Below are positions 43,065 to 50,405 of a stretch of DNA of 64,000 bases, piece by piece. The number at the start of each line of letters is the position of its first letter. The first letter of the stretch is position 1. The stretch comes from Viridibacterium silvisoli (GTDB taxonomy: Bacteria; Pseudomonadota; Gammaproteobacteria; Burkholderiales; Rhodocyclaceae): the NCBI RefSeq assembly GCF_036017035.1, contig NZ_JAYXHS010000002.1, positions 868,001-932,000 on the forward strand, given 5' to 3'. The notes beneath the pieces were generated by a model that worked only from the letters and a program-made list of their open reading frames with translations, was not told where the DNA came from and did no database searches. Both the position numbers and the translations under genes were made by a program.

Positions 43065-44116
43065 GTTCAGGCATCGTCGTGTTGTCGGCAGGGGCCATTA
43101 CACCCAATGGTTTGAGTCTTGCAGAGACGGCCGCAGCGGCGCGCTCGCGTACGGCCAATCTGCGGGAGATTGAATGGCGTGACCGGCGCTTTGATCCTTT
43201 CGTGGTGGGCTGTGTGCCCGATGATGGCTTGCCTGAACTGGCGGACGACTTGCGCGGGCAGGGCCTGCAAGAGCGGTTCTCGCGCATGCTGCGCCTTGCG
43301 CACGTGGCGTTGGCCGAGGCGATGGCGCCTGTGCCCGAGTCTGCGGCGCCGATTCCCTTGCTGATGGGCTTGCCGGAGCATCACACACGCAGCGAGATAG
43401 ACCCACGCATGTTCATGAAGTACCTGCAAGTGCAGTCCGGTGCGCGTTTTCATGCGTCGAGTCTGGCTGTGCCCCGCGGCCGCGCAGGGGGGCTGATGGC
43501 GGTGCGTCAGGCCATTGCAAAGCTGGAGAGTGGTCAGTCGGAGTTTGTGCTGATTGGCGGAGTGGACAGCCTCGTCGATCTGTATGTATTGGGAACGCTC
43601 GATCTGCAGGGGCGTGTTCGCAATAGCCAGAACCCCGATGGTTTTGCGCCGGGTGAAGGCGCGGCCTTCCTGCTGTTGAGCACTTCCACGATGGCGCAAG
43701 GTCTCGGAGTCGAGGCTCTGGCGGAAGTGGAGGCTTGCGGGATCGGCCTGGAGGAGGGCCATCTGTATTCAGATGAGCCCTATCTCGGTGAGGGCCTGGC
43801 CCATGCTTTTTCCGAGCTGTTTGCACAGCCACCCGCGCAACCTGTCGCGAGCATCTACGCAAGCTTCAATGGTGAGCGCTATTGGGGCAAGGAGTTCGGC
43901 GTTGCACGGCTGCGCAACAGTGCCCGCTTCGCCGAGCCTTTGCAGATGGAGCATCCTGCCGAATGCTTCGGCGATCTCGGCGCAGCGCATGGCCCAGTGA
44001 TGGCCGCACTGGCTGCGCAAGGCATTTCTGCAGGCTATCGACGCTCACCGAGCCTGATCTATGCGTCGTCAGATCACGGTGATCGGGCTGCGCTTTTACT
44101 CAACGCTTGCAGCTGA
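43061..44116 (+). CDS. Ketosynthase/thiolase-fold protein of the T6SS module, probably inactive
   Basis: A 351-residue protein with GTG start in a GTGA overlap. It shows beta-ketoacyl synthase landmarks: RMLRLAHVALAEAMAPVPES, GLMAVRQAIAKLESGQSEFV, LIGGVDSL, DGFAPGEGAAFLLLS and LGAAHGPVMAALAAQG. The nucleophile elbow, which reads TACSSG in active enzymes, is SLAVPRGRAGGL here, with no cysteine at the catalytic place. It is therefore probably a structural or chaperone homologue. Such thiolase-like proteins are repeatedly found with DUF2169 and DUF4150 genes in T6SS clusters; their biochemical role is not established. Confidence 0.85.
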   Translation: MSSGIVVLSAGAITPNGLSLAETAAAARSRTANLREIEWRDRRFDPFVVGCVPDDGLPELADDLRGQGLQERFSRMLRLAHVALAEAMAPVPESAAPIPLLMGLPEHHTRSEIDPRMFMKYLQVQSGARFHASSLAVPRGRAGGLMAVRQAIAKLESGQSEFVLIGGVDSLVDLYVLGTLDLQGRVRNSQNPDGFAPGEGAAFLLLSTSTMAQGLGVEALAEVEACGIGLEEGHLYSDEPYLGEGLAHAFSELFAQPPAQPVASIYASFNGERYWGKEFGVARLRNSARFAEPLQMEHPAECFGDLGAAHGPVMAALAAQGISAGYRRSPSLIYASSDHGDRAALLLNACS

Positions 44117-44142
44117 GCGCAGGCGCGACGGAGGACTGATTC

Positions 44143-44523
44143 ATGCCATGTACCGTACATAACATCATGGGCTTTGCGCACAAGAACAGTGGCGGCATGA
44201 GCATGGTGTTCCCCGACGTCTGCAAGACACCCGCGCCACCTGCGCCGCCAATTCCGATTCCTTACCCCAATATCGGAAAATCGTCTGACACCTCGGCCGG
44301 GACCAGTACGGTCAAGGCCGATGGCAGCATGGTGATGGTAAAAGGCGCGAAGTACATGATGAGTGCCGGGGACGAGCCGGGCAGCGTGGGCGGTGTCATG
44401 AGCGGCACTTTCAAACAGGAGTGCGAGTTCATGCTCTACTCCTTTGACGTGATGCTGGATGGCAAGAACGTATGTCGCATGGGCGACATGCTCTGGCACA
44501 ACAAGAAGAACATCTGCGGGTGA
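44143..44523 (+). CDS. DUF4150 (PAAR-like) spike-tip protein, module 1
   Basis: A 126-residue protein in which the DUF4150 pattern is clear: CTVHNIMGFAHKNSGGMSMV, FPDVCKTPAPPAPPIPIPYP, then GSMVMVKGAKYMMSAGDEPG and EFMLYSFDVMLDGKNVCRMG. The PAPPAPPIPIPYPN stretch is the family hallmark. PAAR-like proteins cap the VgrG trimer and carry effectors. No toxin domain is fused here, so the AHH nuclease encoded 4 nt downstream is probably the cargo. Three Cys and three His in the C-terminal half might bind a metal, as in PAAR tips. Confidence 0.92.
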   Translation: MPCTVHNIMGFAHKNSGGMSMVFPDVCKTPAPPAPPIPIPYPNIGKSSDTSAGTSTVKADGSMVMVKGAKYMMSAGDEPGSVGGVMSGTFKQECEFMLYSFDVMLDGKNVCRMGDMLWHNKKNICG

Positions 44524-44527
44524 CACC

Positions 44528-45583
44528 ATGACGCAATTGGGAGAGCCGGTCGCAATTGGCATTGTTCTGGGGGCCGATGACGCCTGTCCATTCGATCATG
44601 ACAGTCCGACGCCGCCAAGCACGCAGAATGATTTTGTAGGCGATGCAACGGTTCTGGCGTCCAACATGTCGGGCCGGATCAGCACCGCGCTATACGACCC
44701 CATGAAGCCAGGCGGTCTCGAAGCAATTGTGAGCCCGAACGACAACCCCAAGCATCCATTCTGGGACGGGCTTGCAGAAGATCAGTGGCCGATACAGATT
44801 CCCTGGCGGGATGAAAAATCGGGAAAATCCGGCACGCACCGCTATCCCGTCACCTGTGCTGCGCATCATCTCATCCCCGCTCAGGAGTCCCTCAAACGAG
44901 CAACCGAACTCCATGCTTTCATGATCAAGAAGGGGGACACAGAGGCTGTTGCCGAAGGTAAAAGCAAGACGACGCTCTCTGGCGGTGTTGTGTATGCAGA
45001 TGTGGGCTACGACGTTAACGGCAGCGAAAACGGTTTGTTCCTGCCCGGTAACTATGCAGTGACTGGCCTGACAATGGATGACCCCTATTGGACGCCCGAG
45101 TTAAGCGTACTGGCGGGAATTGATTGGGAACATGGCGAAGCACCTGACAATGAAAACGTCGCCAAGCCCAAACAGGTCAACTCCCCGAAACTTACGGGCC
45201 ACAGGCACCAGATCAACAACGAAAACAGGAAGTGGTTGTACGTGAAACAAGCGGTCAAGATGGCGCCGGGCCAGTTTCATGATCGACACGCCGATTACAG
45301 TAATTGGGTGGTGGATCGCCTCAATACGGTAGGTATCCAATATCGCAAGCAAGCTCGCGAAATCATGCAGAACGTCGGCTGCGACAAATGCAAAGAGCGC
45401 TTCAAAAAATTCAAGGACGCCGGGCTCCCGACTCCGTTCAAGTTGCTCAGCCGGTTGAATGCTTCTTCCACAGGGCTGAAAGGTCTGTTGGGCGGATCTG
45501 TCTGGCGTAGCAAGGTGGTGACATCCAACTGGGGGCAAGCCTACATTCTGGCAAAAACCAGCAATACCCCGGACGCCGACTAA
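44528..45583 (+). CDS. AHH-family HNH-type nuclease, T6SS effector
   Basis: A 351-residue protein starting 4 nt after the DUF4150 stop. It has no signal peptide. The catalytic signature of the AHH toxin nuclease family is in residues about 106-125 (CAAHHLIPAQ, followed by LKRATELHAF), with the family's VNGSENGLFLPGN and the later GHRHQINNENRKWLYVKQ plus MAPGQFHDRHADYSNWVVDRL, where His residues complete the HNH-like metal site. AHH domains are DNases in polymorphic toxins. The N-terminal 60 residues are probably the loading region. A CxxC pair (CDKCKERFKKF) in the C-terminal part may bind zinc. The next gene is a matching immunity candidate, so this is an effector-immunity pair delivered by VgrG1. 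Confidence 0.85.
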   Translation: MTQLGEPVAIGIVLGADDACPFDHDSPTPPSTQNDFVGDATVLASNMSGRISTALYDPMKPGGLEAIVSPNDNPKHPFWDGLAEDQWPIQIPWRDEKSGKSGTHRYPVTCAAHHLIPAQESLKRATELHAFMIKKGDTEAVAEGKSKTTLSGGVVYADVGYDVNGSENGLFLPGNYAVTGLTMDDPYWTPELSVLAGIDWEHGEAPDNENVAKPKQVNSPKLTGHRHQINNENRKWLYVKQAVKMAPGQFHDRHADYSNWVVDRLNTVGIQYRKQAREIMQNVGCDKCKERFKKFKDAGLPTPFKLLSRLNASSTGLKGLLGGSVWRSKVVTSNWGQAYILAKTSNTPDAD

Positions 45584-45594
45584 GAGGAATGCAT

Positions 45595-46167
45595 ATGTAC
45601 TACATGCTCGACTTCATCAGTCCGATCGGACAGCAGCAAGCGCTTGTGAACTACACGCCAGACACGCCGGACGACGACATCTTTGCGCGCAGCTGGCTGG
45701 AGGGCGCCAGGTTTTCATCGCCGCCGCCTGTGCCTGTTGTTGCCACCATTCCTGCCTCGCAGGCAGGTTTGATTCCGGATTTGATAGGCGGCTCGTTGCC
45801 CATGATGAGCAAGCGCCTGGCCGAGGCGATCGAATCTGCAGGGGTGTCGAATATTGACTTCTACGAGGCCGAGATCGACGACCAGAAGTCAGGGCAAAAA
45901 CTGGATACCCACCTGGCATTCAATATCGTGGGCGTGATTGCTGCGGCCGATCTGGCGAAGTCTGCCTATTCGGCTCCGGATGGCCCGCTCATTTCCGTCG
46001 AGTTCAGCTCGTTGGCGATAGACCCATCCAAAGCGCAGGGTGCCAGGCTTTTCCGCCTGGCTGAATTCGTCGCTGGAATTGTCGTGCACGAAAGCGTCAA
46101 GCAGGCGATTGAGCAAGCCAATATCACGACATTGACCTTCACCGATCCGGCGGAGTGGGCAAGTTAG
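45595..46167 (+). CDS. Imm11-like immunity protein for the AHH nuclease
   Basis: A 190-residue cytoplasmic acidic protein that starts 11 nt after the nuclease gene; ATG at 45595 is 7 nt behind AGAGGA, while ATG at 45589 is too close. The sequence LPMMSKRLAEAIESAGVSNI followed by DFYEAEI, and a second half with LFRLAEFVAGIVVHESVKQA, follows the pattern of the Imm11/DUF1629 immunity family, where a terminal helix and a (P/L)xxSxRxxxxL segment are typical. It should bind and neutralise the AHH nuclease in the producing cell. Confidence 0.7.
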   Translation: MYYMLDFISPIGQQQALVNYTPDTPDDDIFARSWLEGARFSSPPPVPVVATIPASQAGLIPDLIGGSLPMMSKRLAEAIESAGVSNIDFYEAEIDDQKSGQKLDTHLAFNIVGVIAAADLAKSAYSAPDGPLISVEFSSLAIDPSKAQGARLFRLAEFVAGIVVHESVKQAIEQANITTLTFTDPAEWAS

Positions 46168-46272
46168 GCAGATCACCCGTGTGGCTGGCTGAGGCGCTGG
46201 CTGCACAACACTGTTTGTTCCGGATTTCCGTGCCGTACCAACCGATCGACGACAGCGCGAGGGTAGTGAGAA

Positions 46273-46704
46273 ATGAATGACGCAATTGCCGGCATGCTTC
46301 AGCAGACTGCGGGGTTTGCATTCGAGACGGGCTCCATTCTCAGCATTGAAGCTGCGGGCACGATTCTGGTTCGCTCCGTTGAAGGAACGACGACGCGTTG
46401 CCTCTGGCTTGAAAATGCGGCAGCACCCATTGCGCTCCTTGCAGGAGATCAGGTGCTGTTTGTCCGTACCAATTCCGAGCAAGGCGTGGTGGTCGGTCGG
46501 GTTGGCGTCTACAGCGCGCCGGAAGCGTCTGTCCCGCCCAAACAGCTCACGCTCGAAGCCACCGAGGTGCTAAGCCTGAAGTGCGGCGATGTGTCGATTG
46601 ATCTGCGTGCCGCGGATGGCAAGTTGATGATGCGTGGCGAGGATGTGCTGCTGCGCGCCAAGGGAACGCAGCGCATCAAGGCTGGCTCAGTCAACATCAA
46701 CTGA
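46273..46704 (+). CDS. DUF6484-like small T6SS baseplate/spike-associated protein
   Basis: A 143-residue protein. The first 80 residues form an OB-like barrel (GSILSIEAAGTILVRSVEGT, VLFVRTNSEQGVVVGRVGVY) and the last 50 are a beta-helix-like tail (LTLEATEVLSLKCGDVSIDL, GEDVLLRAKGTQRIKAGSVN), similar to the end of a VgrG needle. This matches the DUF6484 family that accompanies T6SS. It overlaps the next gene by 1 nt. Confidence 0.8.
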   Translation: MNDAIAGMLQQTAGFAFETGSILSIEAAGTILVRSVEGTTTRCLWLENAAAPIALLAGDQVLFVRTNSEQGVVVGRVGVYSAPEASVPPKQLTLEATEVLSLKCGDVSIDLRAADGKLMMRGEDVLLRAKGTQRIKAGSVNIN

Positions 46705-47921
46705 TGGGCTCTATCCGTACCCCTGTACGCAAGCTGCGCTTTATCCCCGGGCAGATTGCGACCCACGCCGAAGAACTGGCCTATTTGCGCTCGCGCTTGC
46801 GTGCTTCGCTGGCCTCTCCCGCACTGACCATCGTCAACATCCAGGATCTGCAGGAGCGCTGTGAAGCGCACGTGCAGGGACTGGTGGTGGCCGGGCCCGA
46901 TCTGTTGAGCCTGGTCTCGGCCTCGCTGGAGGCGGATGATCGCGATGAGGTGTTTGCTGCGGCGTATGGCCTGTTGCGTACCCAGATTCCGGCGTTCGCG
47001 CAGCGTGTCATTGATGCCTTCATGAGCGCTTCCGGCAATCGCCTCACGGGGCTTGCCGATGCCTTGGGCGCCGTGCAGGAAACCTTGAGTGAAGCGGCCT
47101 TGTTGAAGGTAGTGGAGCAGGGGGATGCGCGCCGCGCCGCCCATGCAGGATTGGCGCTGGCCAATCGCCGCTGTCTATACGCGGGTCATCCGCGGCTCGC
47201 AACGCTGCTCGGCGATGAAGACACCGCTATTGCGTTGCTGGCCTGGCGTGTCGCGGCCCTGCTCGACGAACCGGGCGCTGCACACGACCGTCCTTATGCC
47301 CTGGCTGCGCGCAGCGAGGATGTCGCGCTGCGCGAAGCAGCGTTTCATGCGGGCGCCTGGCATGGTGAATCCTGGGTGTTACCTGCGCTGGCCCAGCTTG
47401 CACAGCGAGGAGACCTTGTCGGCTGGCGTGGTCTGGCTGCGCTGGGCGATGCACGCTGTGTGCCCTTGCTGACATCCGGACTGCAGGAGGAGATTCCCCT
47501 GGCGCTACGTGCACCGCTGGCCGCGCGCTGGGGGCATCCCGTCGCGATCGAGCATATGTTGGCGCAGATGCGCGACGCAGACCCGGTGCAAGCCGCCGCA
47601 GCGGGAGATGCTTTTACGCGCATGACGGGTTTCGACGTCGAGGGCCGCCGCGAGACGCCACCCGTGGCCGAGGATACGGATGTGTTTGCGCGGGAGTTTG
47701 CCGAGGATGTGTGGTTGCCTGACATCGACAAAGCGCAGCGTTTCTGGACGCAGCATGCTGAGCGTTGGCAAGCTGGTGCGCGTTGGTGCCGCGGCTTCGA
47801 GATCACCGCAAGCCTGCCTTCTGCCGCGCAGCAGCAGATCAGCATGCAGGCACGTTGGGATTTCGGCGCACGTGCGGCGCTCTCCGGTGCGCGTATCTTC
47901 GCGCCGCCCCCTGCTCTGTAA
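46704..47921 (+). CDS. TIGR02270 family HEAT-like repeat protein of T6SS loci
   Basis: A 405-residue all-helical protein. The start MGSIRTPVRKLRFIPGQIA is followed by helical repeats of HEAT type (DREVFAAAYGLL-like, LREAAFHAGAWHGESWVLPA, GDLVGWRGLAALGDARCVPL, LTSGLQEEIPLALRAPLAAR). The C-terminus (DVWLPDIDKAQRFWTQHAER) is typical of TIGR02270. Function is unknown in the literature I recall, but it is restricted to T6SS clusters. Translationally coupled to DUF6484. Confidence 0.85.
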   Translation: MGSIRTPVRKLRFIPGQIATHAEELAYLRSRLRASLASPALTIVNIQDLQERCEAHVQGLVVAGPDLLSLVSASLEADDRDEVFAAAYGLLRTQIPAFAQRVIDAFMSASGNRLTGLADALGAVQETLSEAALLKVVEQGDARRAAHAGLALANRRCLYAGHPRLATLLGDEDTAIALLAWRVAALLDEPGAAHDRPYALAARSEDVALREAAFHAGAWHGESWVLPALAQLAQRGDLVGWRGLAALGDARCVPLLTSGLQEEIPLALRAPLAARWGHPVAIEHMLAQMRDADPVQAAAAGDAFTRMTGFDVEGRRETPPVAEDTDVFAREFAEDVWLPDIDKAQRFWTQHAERWQAGARWCRGFEITASLPSAAQQQISMQARWDFGARAALSGARIFAPPPAL

Positions 47922-48143
47922 AGCGTACTCGCGGACTTTGCCGCGCCGCTGAGCGCCACGAATCCGCGCTACCAGTAATGCCGGATGCCCGTCTGGGGCA
48001 TTGAGGCCGGTGCGTTTTACAAGGACACTGCATTCCTGTAGCTTCGCTTGGCAGCATCGGCAGCGCGGCCTCGTCACTGACTGAGGCGCGGATGCAGCAC
48101 ACGGGAAGCTGGCTCGCACACTAGACGAGGGGACGTGGTCGCC

Positions 48144-50372
48144 ATGGCAGAGACAACGCAATTCGAGCTGACAACCCCGCTAGGGGCAAACGTCCTGCTG
48201 TTTTCCCGGCTCAACGCTGGTGAGGCGCTTTCGCAAGTTGCCGACTTCCAGATCGAATGCCTGAGTAGCGAGACCGATGTGGATCTGGACTCCATTCTCG
48301 GCAAACAGGTCAGCTTGCGTGTTGGCCTCCCTGACGACAAGGAGCGCTTCTTCTGCGGCTACGTGACCGCCATTTCCCATCTCGGTACGGAAGAGCGTTA
48401 TCAGGCTTATCGCCTGCAGGTTCGTCCCTGGTTGTGGTTCCTGACGCGCACGGCCGACTGTCGCATTTTCCAGAGCAAGACCGTTCCCGACATCATCAAG
48501 GAAGTGTTCGCTGATCACGCCATCTCGGAGGTTCGCGATGCGCTGACTGGTAAGTACAGTACTTGGGATTACTGCGTGCAGTATCGTGAGTCCGACTACA
48601 ACTTCGTCAGCAGGCTGATGGAGCAAGAGGGGATTTACTACTACTTCGAATACAAGAAGGACAAGAACGTCCTTGTCCTCGCCGACGCGTACAGTGCGCA
48701 CAAGCCGATCGAAGGCGAGGCCGAGATCGAGTTCCTGGAGAACGCAGGTGCCAAGGAAGAGTCGGATTACATCAGCAGCTGGAGCTACCAGCGGCAGGTC
48801 CAACCGGGCAAGACCGTGCTGGCCGACTACGACTTCACCAAGCCCTCGGTGAAACTCGAAGGCAGCGCCGCCATGGCACGCTCGCACGGCGAAGGCAAAC
48901 ACGAAGTCTACGACTACCCTGGCGAATTCGACCAGGCCGCCGACGGCAAACACTACGCCCAGGTCCGCATCGACGAATACCAGGCCCAGTTCGAAGTCGC
49001 CCAAGGGCGCAGCAACGCCCGACGCCTCAGCGTTGGCCAGCTCTTCAAACTCAAAGGCCACGCCCGCAAAGACCAGAACCGCGAATACCTCCTCACCGCC
49101 ACCACCACCCTCATCCGCGCCGAAGGCCACGAAAGCGGCCGCAGCGCGGGCAGCACCTTCCAGTGCAGCTTCAGCACCCTCAACAGCCACCAGGACTACC
49201 GCCCGCCGCGCAACACCGCCAAACCCATCGTCCAGGGCCCGCAGACCGCCATCGTCGTCGGCCCCTCCGGCGACGAGATCTACACCGACAAATACGGTCG
49301 CGTAAAAGTCCAGTTCCACTGGGACCGCTACGGCAAGAAAGACGAACACAGCTCCTGCTGGGTCCGCGTCTCCCACCCCTGGGCCGGCAAGAACTGGGGC
49401 TTCATCGCCATTCCAAGAATTGGCCAGGAAGTCATCGTCGAATTCCTCGAAGGCGACCCCGACCAACCCATCATCACCGGCCGCGTGTACAACGCCGACC
49501 AGATGCCCCCCTACGACCTGCCGGCCAACATGACCCAGACCGGCGTCAAGACGCGCTCCACGAAGGGAGGCGGCGTCGCCAACTTCAACGAGATCCGCTT
49601 CGAAGACAAGAAGGGCAGCGAACAACTCTTCATCCACGCCGAGAAGAACCAGGACATCGAGGTCGAGAACGACGAGACACACTGGGTCGGGCATGACAGG
49701 AAGAAGACTGTCGACAATGACGAGACCGTGCACGTGAAGAGCAACCGCACGGAGACCGTAGGAGCGGAAGAGAAGATCACGATTGGTGCCAACCGCACCG
49801 AGAGCGTCGGGGCGAGCGAGAAGATCACGATTGCCGCGAACCGTACCGAGAGTGTGGGCGCTAACGAACAGATATCGATTGGTGCGAATCGCACCGAAAG
49901 CGTGGGTGCTTCCGAGAGCATCACCGTGGGGGCCAGCCAGAGCGTGACGGTGGGCGCCAGCCAGACAGTCAGCGTCGGCGGTTCGAAATCCGAAACCATC
50001 GGTGCAGGGCTCACCCAGACCGTGGGCGGCTCGTGGAACATGACGGCAGCAGGCCCGGTCACGATCACGGCACCTGCTGGACTGACCATCATCTCGCCCG
50101 GTGGCAATCGCACCATCGACAATATGTTCGACAAGATCGGCGGTTTCCTGTCGACCAAGTTCGGTACGCAAAGCACGGTGGCAGGCTCGAGCTATCAGGC
50201 AACGGGTGTTGCCATCGCGCAGACGGCCTTGAAGCTTGAGACCACCCTGGAGTCCATCAGTGCGACAGGTATCAACATGGAAACCAAAGGCCTCAACATG
50301 GCGTACGTCGTACTCAAGTGCGAGAAGGCTTCCTTCGAGATCAAGACTGCTGACGCCCACATCATTGCCTGA
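48144..50372 (+). CDS. vgrG: VgrG (TssI) spike protein, module 2
   Basis: A 742-residue spike. I start at ATG 48144 behind GAGGGGAC. The first 96 residues and the needle differ from VgrG1 but the gp27-like and OB parts (residues 97-521) are identical. The needle carries 16-residue repeats such as SEKITIAANRTESVGA, then SVTVGASQTVSVGG units and a more apolar tail (GLTIISPGGNRTIDNMFDKI). The extra length and different tail should give another binding surface, so it probably uses the downstream DUF2169-pentapeptide protein and second DUF4150 tip. Confidence 0.97.
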   Translation: MAETTQFELTTPLGANVLLFSRLNAGEALSQVADFQIECLSSETDVDLDSILGKQVSLRVGLPDDKERFFCGYVTAISHLGTEERYQAYRLQVRPWLWFLTRTADCRIFQSKTVPDIIKEVFADHAISEVRDALTGKYSTWDYCVQYRESDYNFVSRLMEQEGIYYYFEYKKDKNVLVLADAYSAHKPIEGEAEIEFLENAGAKEESDYISSWSYQRQVQPGKTVLADYDFTKPSVKLEGSAAMARSHGEGKHEVYDYPGEFDQAADGKHYAQVRIDEYQAQFEVAQGRSNARRLSVGQLFKLKGHARKDQNREYLLTATTTLIRAEGHESGRSAGSTFQCSFSTLNSHQDYRPPRNTAKPIVQGPQTAIVVGPSGDEIYTDKYGRVKVQFHWDRYGKKDEHSSCWVRVSHPWAGKNWGFIAIPRIGQEVIVEFLEGDPDQPIITGRVYNADQMPPYDLPANMTQTGVKTRSTKGGGVANFNEIRFEDKKGSEQLFIHAEKNQDIEVENDETHWVGHDRKKTVDNDETVHVKSNRTETVGAEEKITIGANRTESVGASEKITIAANRTESVGANEQISIGANRTESVGASESITVGASQSVTVGASQTVSVGGSKSETIGAGLTQTVGGSWNMTAAGPVTITAPAGLTIISPGGNRTIDNMFDKIGGFLSTKFGTQSTVAGSSYQATGVAIAQTALKLETTLESISATGINMETKGLNMAYVVLKCEKASFEIKTADAHIIA
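48433..49708 (+). repeat. 1276-bp direct repeat shared with the first vgrG (copy 2)
   Basis: Second copy of the tract at 40241-41516. First mismatches lie at 48432 and 49709. The two direct copies 8.2 kb apart could recombine and delete the whole nuclease-immunity module. Confidence 0.9.
49719..49910 (+). repeat. Four 48-nt tandem repeats coding the VgrG2 needle
   Basis: Four 16-residue units of the form xExIxIxANRTESVGA followed by degenerate eight-residue units (SVTVGASQ, TVSVGGSK). Confidence 0.75.
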
Positions 50373-50405
50373 CGGAAACCCCACCAGGCCCTTCGAAGAA
50401 ACGGC

